Below, one piece after another: positions 52,830 through 61,360 of a stretch of DNA of 64,000 nucleotides; positions within the stretch are counted from its first letter, which is position 1; every line of letters starts with the position of its first letter. The stretch covers positions 1 to 64,000 of the forward strand of contig NZ_JAAIKB010000010.1 in assembly GCF_011040385.1 (NCBI RefSeq), written 5' to 3'. The notes under the pieces were generated by a model. The model did no database searches. It was not told the DNA's origin and saw only the letters and a program-made list of their open reading frames with translations. The position numbers were made by a program, and so were the translations under genes. The DNA comes from Falsiroseomonas algicola (lineage in GTDB: Bacteria; Pseudomonadota; Alphaproteobacteria; Acetobacterales; Acetobacteraceae).

Positions 52830-53276
52830 ATGCGGCGCTGGGTGATGGTGGTGGCGGCGGCTTTGGCCTTGGGCAGCAGTGCGGGGGCCCAGCAGGGTGA
52901 TCCGCCGCATGCCTGGGTCTTCGGGTCCTGGACCGGTGGGGTGTTCCCGCCGGGGGAGACGAGCGGACCGCGCTGCACGGGCCAGCCGAGCGTGATCTTC
53001 ACCCGGGACGTCGTGATGCGGGCGTCCGTCTTCGACGTGCCCTATCGCCAGCGCCTGATCGAGACGGTGGCGACGGGCCCGGACGCGCTGGAGTTCCGCC
53101 TGGTGCCAGTGCCGGCGCAGTCCGGCCCGCTCGGTGCGCGGCTGCCGAACGACATCGGCTTCGGCTGCCCGGGCGGCCCGAACACCTTGCGGGTGGAGCG
53201 GCGCGGCCCGAACGAGATCGTCTTCCCGAATTGCGCGGAATTCCCCTCCCCGCTCATGCGCTGCGTCGGGAACTGA
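52830..53276 (+). CDS. Small exported protein, unknown
   Basis: A 148-residue protein with a signal peptide (MRRWVMVVAAALALGSSAGA, cut near AGAQ). The mature part has RCTGQPSVIFTRDVVMRASV and four cysteines (RCTG, FGCPGG, PNCAEF, MRCVGN) that could form disulfides. No family is recognised. GAGGGG lies before the start. It is 5 bases from the next gene. Confidence 0.7.
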   Translation: MRRWVMVVAAALALGSSAGAQQGDPPHAWVFGSWTGGVFPPGETSGPRCTGQPSVIFTRDVVMRASVFDVPYRQRLIETVATGPDALEFRLVPVPAQSGPLGARLPNDIGFGCPGGPNTLRVERRGPNEIVFPNCAEFPSPLMRCVGN

Positions 53277-53281
53277 GCGTG

Positions 53282-53920
53282 ATGCGGATCGCGCTGATCC
53301 ACGCGCTGCGCCATTCGCCGCCGCCGATCGAGGCCGCCTTCCGGGAGTTCTGGCCGGAGGCGGTGCTGATGAACCTGCTGGATGACAGCCTCTCGGCCGA
53401 CCTGGCGCGGGAGGGTTCGCTGACGCCGGCGATGACGGAGCGGTTCCGCACGCTGGGGCGCTACGCCGTGGATACGGGCGCGCAGGGCATCCTGTTCTCC
53501 TGTTCCGCCTTCGGCCCCTGCATCGAGGCGGTGGCGGCGGATGTCGCGCCGGTGCCGGTGCTGAAGCCGAATGAGGCGGCGATCGAGGAGGCCGTCGGAT
53601 ACGGCCGCCGCATCGGGTTGCTGGCGACCTTCGCGGGGACGCTTGCTTCCATGCCGCCGGAATTCCCGCCGGGGGTGGAGTTGGTGCCTTGCCTGGCGCC
53701 GGGCGCGCTGGCGGCGCTGGATGCGGGCGACGGGGCGACGCATGACCGGCTGGCGGCGGAGGCGTCGCGCGCGCTCCGGGATTGCGACGTGGTGCTGCTC
53801 GGCCAGTTCAGCCTGGCCCGCGCGGCGGGGCTGGTGGCGGAAGCGACGGGACGGCCGGTGGTGACCACGCCCGGCAGCGCCGTGCGCAAACTGCGCCAGG
53901 CGATGCTCGTCCCGGCCTGA
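53282..53920 (+). CDS. Asp/Glu/hydantoin racemase superfamily protein
   Basis: A 212-residue protein of the two-domain racemase fold. The first active-site region is present (GILFSCSAFGPCIEAV, Cys74), and VPVLKPNEAAIEEAV follows. The second site, normally with a Cys in the other half, reads VVLLGQFSLARAAG, with no Cys. A two-cysteine racemase mechanism is therefore doubtful; an isomerase, decarboxylase or other activity is possible. Confidence 0.75.
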   Translation: MRIALIHALRHSPPPIEAAFREFWPEAVLMNLLDDSLSADLAREGSLTPAMTERFRTLGRYAVDTGAQGILFSCSAFGPCIEAVAADVAPVPVLKPNEAAIEEAVGYGRRIGLLATFAGTLASMPPEFPPGVELVPCLAPGALAALDAGDGATHDRLAAEASRALRDCDVVLLGQFSLARAAGLVAEATGRPVVTTPGSAVRKLRQAMLVPA

Positions 53921-53926
53921 GGGCCT

Positions 53927-55246
53927 TCACCCGCGCGGCGGCGGGGGCGCGGCCTCGTCGGGATTGCGGCCATCGCGGCGCGCTTCCTCCCGCTTCGCCT
54001 GGTTCTTCATGATCTGCGGGTCGAGGGTGCGCGCAAAGGCCGCCATGGCGTCCAGCCTTTCCTGCTGGTCCGAGCGGGGAGGCAGCGCGGCGGACGCGGC
54101 CGGTGCCCAGGGGGAGGCCTCGCCGCCGCCCGCGAAGGCCGGCGCGTGTTCCGGCTTCCAGGGCGCCATGGTGGCGTCGGGATCGCCGGCCTCGGCTTCG
54201 GCTTCGGGCGTTTCGTCCTCGATCTCCGGCAGCGGGCCCGGGTCATGGCCGCCGGCGTAGCGGACCAGCGCCTCGATCCGCCGTTCGATCGGCGGATGGG
54301 TGGCGAACCAGCCGACATTCCGGCTCAGCGCGCGGTCGTGCAGGAACAGGGCGCGGACCTGTTCGGCGACGTCCGGCAGTTGCGGCCGCTGGGCGACCTT
54401 GCGCAGCGCGCTGATCATGGCGTCGGCGTCCTGCGTCATCTCCACCGCGCCGGCATCGGCCAGGTATTCGCGGTTCCGCGACAGCGCCATGCGCAGCACG
54501 ATGGCCAGCACATGCGCCATCACCGCGATGACGATGGCCACCAGGATGAGCACGACGACGACACCGGCGCCACCGCTGTTGCCGCTGCTGCGGTTGGAGG
54601 AGGACGAGGAGTTAGATGATCCGCCGCGGCCGAGCCGGACGTGCCGCATCGCCTTCAGGATGTTCCAGACGCCATCGGTGACGAGGGTGATGACGCCGCA
54701 GAAGACGGTGGCGATGACGCCAAGCCGCGCGTCGCCGTTGCGGATATGCGCGAGTTCATGCGCGAGCACGGCCGACAGCTCGCGATCATCCAGCGCGTCC
54801 ATCAGCCCGCGCGTCACCGCGACCATGGAGCGGTCCGGCGTCAGCCCCGCCGCGAAGGCGTTGCGGGCCGGGCTTTCGATGACGGAAAGGCGCGGCAGGC
54901 GCATGCCGCGGGCGATGCAGAGTTCCTCGGCCAGGCGCCAGAGCCGCGGTTCGTCGCGCGGGTCCTGCACGCGCTTCGCGCCAGAGGCGATCTCCAGGAT
55001 GCGGAGATTGGCGCGCCAGGCGATGAGGAACCACAGCCCCGCGACGACCAGCGCCAGCGGGATGATGGTCGGCAGCAGCCGCCAGGCCTGGGCGAACCCC
55101 TTGGCGACAGAGGGCGCATCCCAGGCCACGAGGAACAGCGCCAGCGCATAACCCATCGCGACCAGCAGGAAGGGAAAGCCGGCCAGCAGCAGGATGGACC
55201 GCAGCGCGGTGTTCCATCCATGGGTGCGAAGGCCGGTGGCCTGCAT
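53927..55246 (-). CDS. M48-family membrane zinc metallopeptidase, HtpX-like
   Basis: A 439-residue inner-membrane protease. The zinc site HEXXH is at residues 163-167 (LAHELAHIRNGD). Two hydrophobic helices precede it and two follow, as in HtpX. A Ser/Asn-rich stretch lies near 215-230 in the loop after the third helix, and an acidic, Pro-rich tail follows. It is downstream of lemA, a pairing common in bacteria. Confidence 0.88.
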   Translation of the reverse strand: MQATGLRTHGWNTALRSILLLAGFPFLLVAMGYALALFLVAWDAPSVAKGFAQAWRLLPTIIPLALVVAGLWFLIAWRANLRILEIASGAKRVQDPRDEPRLWRLAEELCIARGMRLPRLSVIESPARNAFAAGLTPDRSMVAVTRGLMDALDDRELSAVLAHELAHIRNGDARLGVIATVFCGVITLVTDGVWNILKAMRHVRLGRGGSSNSSSSSNRSSGNSGGAGVVVVLILVAIVIAVMAHVLAIVLRMALSRNREYLADAGAVEMTQDADAMISALRKVAQRPQLPDVAEQVRALFLHDRALSRNVGWFATHPPIERRIEALVRYAGGHDPGPLPEIEDETPEAEAEAGDPDATMAPWKPEHAPAFAGGGEASPWAPAASAALPPRSDQQERLDAMAAFARTLDPQIMKNQAKREEARRDGRNPDEAAPPPPRG

Positions 55247-55251
55247 CGGGG

Positions 55252-55809
55252 CTAGAACTTCACCTGCGGCGCCGTGTTGACCGCCGCGCGTTCGTTCTCC
55301 GCCAGCTCGAAGAAGCCGCGCGGGGTGAAGCCGAGGCTGCCCGCGAAGAACACCGCCGGGATGGACTGGATGGCGCTGTTGAACTCGGCGACCGCGCTGT
55401 TGAAGAAGCGGCGCGCGGCGGCGATCTTGCCCTCCACCGCCGACAACTCCCCCTGCAGGGACAGGAAGTTCTGATTGGCCTTGAGGTCGGGATAGGCTTC
55501 CGACAGGGCGAAGAGCCGCCCGAGCGCGCCGGAGAGCTGGCCCTCCGCCGCCGAGGCCGCTTCCGGCCCCTGGGCGGAGACGGCGGCGTTGCGGGCCTTC
55601 ACCACGGCGTCCAGCGTGCCGCGTTCATGCGCGGCGTAGCCCTTCACCGTCTCGACCAGGTTCGGGATCAGGTCATGCCGCTGCTTGAGCTGGACCTCGA
55701 TATCGGCCCAGGCCTGGCCGGTGGATTGCCGCAGCGCCACGAGGCGGTTGTAGACCATCACCAGCCACAGCAGCAGCAGGACGACGATCCCGAGAATGAC
55801 CCATTCCAT
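55252..55809 (-). CDS. lemA: LemA-family protein
   Basis: A 185-residue protein with one N-terminal membrane helix (WVILGIVVLLLLWLVMVYNR) and the LemA helical domain (LVALRQSTGQAWADIEVQLK; QRHDLIPNLVETVKGYAAHE; EAYPDLKANQNFLSLQGEL). It is the first gene of a two-gene unit with the M48 peptidase, 5 bases apart. Molecular function is not well known. Confidence 0.93.
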   Translation of the reverse strand: MEWVILGIVVLLLLWLVMVYNRLVALRQSTGQAWADIEVQLKQRHDLIPNLVETVKGYAAHERGTLDAVVKARNAAVSAQGPEAASAAEGQLSGALGRLFALSEAYPDLKANQNFLSLQGELSAVEGKIAAARRFFNSAVAEFNSAIQSIPAVFFAGSLGFTPRGFFELAENERAAVNTAPQVKF

Positions 55810-55895
55810 CGCGCGGCTCCCAAGTGTGGCGGGAGCCTAGCGCGCGATGGTTTGCCAAGGAATTCACGCGGCCCTTGGGTCCGTGTCGCCGCGTT

Positions 55896-56630
55896 TCACG
55901 CGGCGCGGGCTGAGAGGATGGCATGGGCCCGGCGGAAGGCATCCGCCATGTTGGGGCCGGGCATGGCGCCGCTGAACAGCAGGTGCCGGTCCATCAGGAA
56001 GCTCGGTACGCCATCGAGGCCCGCCCGGCGCGCGGCCATGTCCTCGGCCAGGACTTCCTGCGCCCCTTCGTCGGAGGCGAGCATGGCATCCACGCCATCG
56101 AGCCCGGCTTCCGCCGCGACGGCCGCCAGCACGGCGTGATCCCCGATGTCCCGGCCCTCATGGAAGTAGGCGCGGAACAGCGCCTCCACCACCGCATCCT
56201 GGCGGCCGCCAGCCTCGGCGAAGCGGATCACGCGATGCGCGGCGACGGTGTTGGGGGTGCGGATCATGCGGTCGAAGCGGAAATCGAGGCCGACGCCCTT
56301 CCCCGCCTCCACCAGCCGCGCATCCATCTGGCGGCTGCGCTCGATCGAGCCGAACTTGGCCGCGCGGTAGGCAGCGCGCTCCACGCCCTCCACCGGCATG
56401 TCCGGGTTGAGCTGGTAGGGGCGCCAGCGCACCGCGAAGGCCAGGCCCTGGTCGCGCAGCTCGGCCAGCGCGGCTTCCAGGTTGCGCTTGCCGATCCAGC
56501 ACCAGGGGCAGATGGCGTCGGAGATGACGTCGATGATGCCCGATGGCGCCGCGGCGGGCGTCACCGGCTGCGGCGCGGCGGCAGGGCCGCAGCCATCGGC
56601 GGTGCAGAACTCGGCGTTGCTGTCATCCAT
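55896..56630 (-). CDS. DsbA-family oxidoreductase, FrnE type
   Basis: A 244-residue protein with thioredoxin-fold motif CPWC at 41-44 (SDAICPWCWIGKRNLEAAL), YQLNPDMPVEGVE and the C-terminal DGVPSFLMDRHLLFSGA. This is the FrnE/DsbA-like cytoplasmic family. A 30-residue Cys-containing N-terminal extension (EFCTADGCGP) is unusual. The start at 56630 is 12 bases downstream of the aminotransferase stop. Confidence 0.87.
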   Translation of the reverse strand: MDDSNAEFCTADGCGPAAAPQPVTPAAAPSGIIDVISDAICPWCWIGKRNLEAALAELRDQGLAFAVRWRPYQLNPDMPVEGVERAAYRAAKFGSIERSRQMDARLVEAGKGVGLDFRFDRMIRTPNTVAAHRVIRFAEAGGRQDAVVEALFRAYFHEGRDIGDHAVLAAVAAEAGLDGVDAMLASDEGAQEVLAEDMAARRAGLDGVPSFLMDRHLLFSGAMPGPNMADAFRRAHAILSARAA

Positions 56631-56641
56631 GGCGCTGGCTC

Positions 56642-57829
56642 CTAGAGGTTGGCGAGGCGGCCTGGCACCTGCGCCAGCACCTCCAGCCCCGCATTGGCGA
56701 AGGCCAGGCGGATATGGCGATCCTGCCCCGGTCCGAAGAAGGGGCCCGGAAGGCCCATCAGCCCCTGTTCCGCCGCCAGCCTTTCCGCTGCTGCGACAGC
56801 GTCCGGCGCGCCCTCCGGCAGGCGGAGATAGGCGAAGTAGGTGCCAATGGCATCGAGCCGCCAGCCCGGCAGCTGCGACACGCCATCGCGGAAGGCCCGC
56901 GCGCGATCCGCCATCAGCGCGCGGTTGCCCTCCCGCCACTCCCTGAGCGCCGGGATGGCCCAGGTCAGCGCCGTCTGCGCCGGCCGGGGCGGGCAGATCT
57001 GGAAGGTGTCGAGCGCCTTGTCGAGCTCCGCCCGGAAGGCCGGGCCGCTGGCGATGGCGCCCAGGCGGTGCCCCGGGATGCAGTAGGATTTGGAGAAGCT
57101 GTAGAGGTGCACCAGCACGTCGCCCCAGTCCGGGTCCCGGAACAGGCTGTGCGGCGGCGACTGGTCGGGGCGGAGGAAGTCCCGGTAGGTCTCGTCCAGC
57201 ACCAGCATGGCGCCGCGGCGCCGGCAGAGATCGGCGAAGGCCTGGATGACCTCCGGCGGATAGACCGCACCGGTCGGGTTGTTGGGGCTGACCAGGACCA
57301 CCGCCTTGATGGTGGCCGCCTTCATGATGAGTTCCGCCATGGCGGGGTTCGGCACGAAGCCGTCCTCCGCCCGCGTCGGCAGGGGCACGGCGCGCACGCC
57401 CTGCATGGTCAGCGCCATCTCGTGGTTGAAGTACCAGGGGGTGGGCAGCAGCACGCCCTCCCCTTCCGCCGCCAGCACGGCCATGGTCATGGCGAAGGCG
57501 AGGTTGCAGCCGGCGGTGATGGCGACGTCGCGGCCCTGGATGGGGGCGCCGTAGAAGCGCGCCATGTCGTCCGCCAGCGCGTCGCGCAGCGCGGTGTCGC
57601 CGGCGATGGGGCCATAGCCCGCGCAGGCCGGGTTGGCGGCGGCCTCCCCCAGCTTCGCCAGCAGTTCCGGCGGCGGCGGGTAGCCCGGCACCGCCTGGGT
57701 CAGGTCCAGCGCCGGCCCCGCCTGGCCGGCATAGCGGGCCGCCCAGGCGCGGGCGGCGGGAATCGGGGGCGCGGAGGTCCCGCGGATGCGGGCGGAAGGG
57801 GTCATACGGATGCGGGCGGACAGGCTCAT
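56642..57829 (-). CDS. Class I/II pyridoxal-phosphate aminotransferase
   Basis: A 395-residue PLP enzyme. It has the NNPTG loop at 183-187 (SPNNPTGAVY), Asp212 and Tyr215 (VLDETYRDF) and the PLP Lys247 in YSFSKSYCIPGHRLG. The start at 57829 overlaps the glycosylase stop by ATGA; an ATG at 57805 is also possible. Substrate unknown; the general sequence is of the aspartate-aminotransferase-like type. Confidence 0.85.
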   Translation of the reverse strand: MSLSARIRMTPSARIRGTSAPPIPAARAWAARYAGQAGPALDLTQAVPGYPPPPELLAKLGEAAANPACAGYGPIAGDTALRDALADDMARFYGAPIQGRDVAITAGCNLAFAMTMAVLAAEGEGVLLPTPWYFNHEMALTMQGVRAVPLPTRAEDGFVPNPAMAELIMKAATIKAVVLVSPNNPTGAVYPPEVIQAFADLCRRRGAMLVLDETYRDFLRPDQSPPHSLFRDPDWGDVLVHLYSFSKSYCIPGHRLGAIASGPAFRAELDKALDTFQICPPRPAQTALTWAIPALREWREGNRALMADRARAFRDGVSQLPGWRLDAIGTYFAYLRLPEGAPDAVAAAERLAAEQGLMGLPGPFFGPGQDRHIRLAFANAGLEVLAQVPGRLANL

Positions 57830-58536
57830 GGGGGGACGGTGCCGCCGGGCGGGGTCAGCGGCAAGCCATCCTCGATCAACGGCCGTCCGGTGACCTGGCG
57901 CCAATGGTGCCAGAGCAGCCGCGCCGCCAGGCCCCGCCAGGGCTGCCAGCGCTGCGCAAAGGCGGCCAGCGCCTTGGGCTTCGGCCGCTCCTGCAGCCCC
58001 TTCAGATGCACCACGCTCGCCGCCAGCGCGATGTCGCCACTCGGGAAGATGTCGCGCCGGTCATGGGCAAACAGCAGATGCACCTCCGCCGTCCAGCGCC
58101 CGAGGCCGCGTATCGCGGAGAGATGCGCGACCGCCGCCTCGTCCTCCATCGCATCCAGTTCGTCGATGCGGAGCGTGCCATCGAGGATCGCCGTCGCCAG
58201 CGATCGCGCATGCGCCGCCTTGGGCCGGGACAGGCCCGCCACGCCGCAGAGAGTCGCATCGTCCAGCGCCAGCAGCCCCGCCGGTTCCAGCGCGCCCGGG
58301 ATGGCGGAAAGCCGCCCCCAGATGGCGCCCGCCGCCTGGTTGGAGATCTGCTGGCCACAGATGGTGCGCAGAAGCCCGGGGAACCCCGCCGGGCGCGACC
58401 GCCAGGGCAGCGGGCCGGCCGTCTGCTCGATGCGCGCCATGTCCGGGTCGATCACGGCCAGCGCGGCCAGCCCGTCGCGCGCCCAGCCTGGCGGATGGGG
58501 GAAGAGGGGCGGCGGGGATGGGAGGGAGGGTGCCAT
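57826..58536 (-). CDS. alkA: DNA-3-methyladenine glycosylase, AlkA type
   Basis: Removes alkylated bases from DNA. It has 236 residues. The helix-hairpin-helix (LSAIRGLGRWTAEVHLLFAH) is at about 139-160, followed by the catalytic Asp168 in DIFPSGDIALAAS. TICGQQISNQAAGAIWGRLS matches the HhH-GPD core. No N-terminal AlkA beta domain is present, so this is the short form. The start at 58536 is inferred from family fit; longer starts are possible. Confidence 0.88.
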   Translation of the reverse strand: MAPSLPSPPPLFPHPPGWARDGLAALAVIDPDMARIEQTAGPLPWRSRPAGFPGLLRTICGQQISNQAAGAIWGRLSAIPGALEPAGLLALDDATLCGVAGLSRPKAAHARSLATAILDGTLRIDELDAMEDEAAVAHLSAIRGLGRWTAEVHLLFAHDRRDIFPSGDIALAASVVHLKGLQERPKPKALAAFAQRWQPWRGLAARLLWHHWRQVTGRPLIEDGLPLTPPGGTVPP

Positions 58537-58781
58537 CCCCGCCGCCACTACAGGACGCCACCCCGGAGTGCGAGGGGGATCGCCGCCGCGGCGGGAAGAG
58601 GGGGTTCCGCGGCGGGGGTGGCATCCGATGCATCGCATATGACCACGCCAGGGTTACGCGCCGAGGGGTCCGAAGGTCATGAAGTGCAACGCTTCGTTGC
58701 GCGCCGGGCGCCCGTCACACGCCGCAACATCCGCGAGCGGATGCCGCTTCGATCCCGCGCGTCGCGCGCTATGTTACAGCC

Positions 58782-59510
58782 ATGGACGCCACCGCCCCGC
58801 ACATCCTGATCGTCGATGACGACCGCGAGATCCGCGAGCTTCTGACCAAGTTCCTGGAGAAGCAGTCGCTCCGCGTCACTGCCGCCCGCGATGCGCGGGA
58901 CGCGCGCAAGCTCTGGCCGCTCGGCCGCTACCACCTGGTGGTGCTGGACCTGATGATGCCGGGCGAATCGGGCCTCGACCTCGCGCGCTGGCTGCGCAGC
59001 CAGTCGGAAGTGCCGATCGTGATGCTGACCGCGATGGGGGAGGAGACGGACCGGATCGTGGGCCTGGAGCTCGGCGCCGACGACTACGTCGCCAAGCCCT
59101 TCAACCCGCGCGAATTGCTGGCGCGCATCCGCGCCGTGCTGCGCCGCGCCACGGCCGACAGCAGCACGGGCCCCTCGCAGGAGCCGCCGGCGAAGGTCAT
59201 CCGCTTCTCCGGCTGGCTGCTGGAACCCGCCCGCCGCCGCCTGCTGAACCCGCAGGGGGTGGAGGTGCCGCTGACCGGCGGCGAGTATGAGCTGCTGATG
59301 GTGCTGGTGGAGCGCCCGAACCGCGTGCTGACCCGCGACATGCTGATGGACCTGCTGCGCGGCCGCCAGGCGGGCCCCTTCGACCGCGCGATCGACGTCG
59401 CCGTCTCCCGCCTGCGCCGCAAGCTCGAGGATGACGGCCGCAACCCGCAGGTCATCAAGACCGTGCGCGGCGGAGGGTATGTGCTGGCCTCGACCGTCGA
59501 ACGGGCCTGA
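58782..59510 (+). CDS. OmpR-family response regulator
   Basis: A 242-residue regulator. The receiver domain has acidic pocket residues (IVDDDRE), phospho-acceptor Asp56 (VVLDLMMPGESG) and Lys105 (YVAKPFNP). A winged-helix output domain follows (YELLMVLVERPNRVLTRDML; IDVAVSRLRRKLEDDGRNPQ). It is paired with the kinase just downstream, 2 bases apart. TATGTTACAG just before the start may be a -10 element. The signal is unknown. Confidence 0.93.
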   Translation: MDATAPHILIVDDDREIRELLTKFLEKQSLRVTAARDARDARKLWPLGRYHLVVLDLMMPGESGLDLARWLRSQSEVPIVMLTAMGEETDRIVGLELGADDYVAKPFNPRELLARIRAVLRRATADSSTGPSQEPPAKVIRFSGWLLEPARRRLLNPQGVEVPLTGGEYELLMVLVERPNRVLTRDMLMDLLRGRQAGPFDRAIDVAVSRLRRKLEDDGRNPQVIKTVRGGGYVLASTVERA

Positions 59511-59512
59511 GC

Positions 59513-60859
59513 GTGTTCCGCTGGATGCGCTGGCTGTGGCCCTGCAGCCTGGCCGGGCGCACGGCGCTCGTGCTGCTCTTCGGCCTGGTGCTGGTGCAGG
59601 TTGCGGGGCTGACCATCCATGCGCTGGACCGCGTGGATCTCCAGCGCCTGCAGCAGGGCCGGGAGATCTCCCAGCGCGTCTTCAGCGTCTGGCGCAGCCT
59701 GCTGCAGCTGCAGCCGGACCGCCGCGCCAGCATGCTGGCGGACCTCGAGATGCCGCCGGGCCTGCGCACGACCTATGATGCCGAGCCGCTGGCCCGGCCC
59801 GGCTTCCCGCCCCCGCCCCCGCCGCTGATCCGCCTGTTCCGCCTCGAAGCGGTCATGAATGCGCCGCCGCGCTTCCGGCCGCGGGAGGTCCTGGTCTCCT
59901 TCGATCCGCGCCCGGACCTCCTGACGGTCAGCTTCCGCTTTCCCGACCAGGGATGGCTGAACCTGCGGCTGGAATTCCCGCCGCCCCGCCCCTGGCATTC
60001 CGAGCATTTCCTCTTCGCCTTCGTGATGATGACGCTGGCCGCGGGCTTGCTGACGCTCTGGGCCGTGCGGCGGCTGACGCGGCCGGTGCGATCACTGGCG
60101 GAGGCGGCGAACCGCCTGGGGCGCGACGTGAATGCGCCGCCGCTGCCGGAGGATGGCCCCTCCGAGGTCGCGACCGCGGCCAAGGCCTTCAACACCATGG
60201 CGGAGCGCATCCGCCGCTATGTCGGCGACCGCACCCAGATGCTGGCCGCGATCGGGCATGACCTGAAGACGCCGATCACGCGCCTCAAGCTCCGCGCCGA
60301 ATTCCTCGATGACGACGAGCAGCGCCGGAAGATGCTGGCGGACCTCGACGAGATGGAGGCGATGATCGCCGCCACCCTCGCCTTCGCGCGGGACGAATCG
60401 ACCGGCGAGCCCTCGGTGCCCGTGGACCTCGCCTCCCTCTGCCGCACCGTGCTGGATGAGGCCGCGGATGCGCGGCCCGACTTCACCGACAGCATCACCT
60501 ATGAGGGGCCGGAACACCTGACCGTGACAGCCCGGCCCGGCGCGCTGAAACGCGCGCTGGCCAACCTGGTCGGCAACGCCGTCGCCTATGGCGGCGCCGC
60601 ACGCCTCACCCTGGTCCCGCCCGTGGCAGGCCTGGTCCGGATCACGGTGGAGGACGACGGACCAGGCGTGCCCGATTCGGAACTGGAGAACGTCTTCCAG
60701 CCCTTCCGAAGGCTGGAGAGCAGCCGGAACCGCGAGACGGGCGGGACGGGCCTCGGCCTGCCGATCGCCCGCAACATCCTGCGGGCGCATGGCGGCGACG
60801 TGGTGCTGCGAAACCGCCCCAAGGGCGGCCTCCAGGCGCTGGCGACCCTGCCGGTCTGA
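59513..60859 (+). CDS. EnvZ-like sensor histidine kinase
   Basis: A 448-residue membrane kinase. It has two hydrophobic helices (about 17-35 and 165-185) bracketing a periplasmic domain with a Pro run (FPPPPPPLIR), a HAMP domain (RLTRPVRSLAEAANRLGRDV), phospho-acceptor His249 in AAIGHDLKTPITRLKL, and ATPase boxes (LANLVGNAVAYGG; DDGPGVPDSELENVFQPF; GTGLGLPIARNI). The start is a GTG. It forms an operon with the preceding response regulator. Confidence 0.93.
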   Translation: MFRWMRWLWPCSLAGRTALVLLFGLVLVQVAGLTIHALDRVDLQRLQQGREISQRVFSVWRSLLQLQPDRRASMLADLEMPPGLRTTYDAEPLARPGFPPPPPPLIRLFRLEAVMNAPPRFRPREVLVSFDPRPDLLTVSFRFPDQGWLNLRLEFPPPRPWHSEHFLFAFVMMTLAAGLLTLWAVRRLTRPVRSLAEAANRLGRDVNAPPLPEDGPSEVATAAKAFNTMAERIRRYVGDRTQMLAAIGHDLKTPITRLKLRAEFLDDDEQRRKMLADLDEMEAMIAATLAFARDESTGEPSVPVDLASLCRTVLDEAADARPDFTDSITYEGPEHLTVTARPGALKRALANLVGNAVAYGGAARLTLVPPVAGLVRITVEDDGPGVPDSELENVFQPFRRLESSRNRETGGTGLGLPIARNILRAHGGDVVLRNRPKGGLQALATLPV

Positions 60860-60868
60860 ACCGCCCCG

Positions 60869-61072
60869 TCAGGGCCCGAACAGCATCAACGCGACCTCGC
60901 CCGCCGCCATGCTGGCGGTCAGCCCGATCAGCGACCAGCGCATCGCCTCCCGCCACGCAGGCTCCCGCACTGCTGGCTGCGCCAGGCGCCGGCCGCGCGG
61001 CGGCAGCGGGATGCGGAGATCGGCCGGGACGGCGCCGGCCGAAAGGCGGGGGTCGAGGGCGATGGTGCTCAT
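60869..61072 (-). CDS. Small SOS-box-controlled membrane protein, unknown
   Basis: A 67-residue protein with a hydrophilic first part (LDPRLSAGAVPADLRIPLPP) and one hydrophobic segment at about 46-65 (RWSLIGLTASMAAGEVALML). A perfect LexA box (GTTC-N7-GTTC on this strand) sits 10 bases before its start, so expression is probably damage-inducible. A small membrane protein under LexA control recalls the SidA/DidA type of division inhibitors in Caulobacter, but sequence similarity to these was not established. No ribosome-binding site is evident. Confidence 0.65.
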   Translation of the reverse strand: MSTIALDPRLSAGAVPADLRIPLPPRGRRLAQPAVREPAWREAMRWSLIGLTASMAAGEVALMLFGP

Positions 61073-61082
61073 GCGAGTATGT

Positions 61083-61097
61083 GAACATAAAGGGAAC
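61083..61097 (-). promoter_or_regulatory. LexA-binding SOS box
   Basis: The minus strand reads GTTCCCTTTATGTTC, an exact match to the alphaproteobacterial consensus GTTC-N7-GTTC. It ends 10 bases before the 67-residue gene's start codon. It may be a LexA operator overlapping the promoter of that gene. It lies far (about 265 bases) from the divergent gene at 61361. Nothing else is seen in 61098-61360. Confidence 0.75.
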
Positions 61098-61360
61098 ATG
61101 ACCGCAAGCCCGATGTTGAGGTTCTGTTCTCCAACGCCTCCACGCAAGCCCGGGGTCCCTTCGCCCCCGAACCGGACGCGCCCGCGAAGGCGATCCTCAC
61201 CGAGCCGTGCGAGTCGCGCCGAATCATTCCGGCGGAACCTGCATCGCACCGCCCGCGATGACCGCGTATCGCCACGGCGCCGCCGCCGAGCAGCCATCCT
61301 GCAAAGGTCTTGTCCTGTGGTCGCCGGCACCGGAACATGGCCGGGAGGAAGGAGCGCCGC

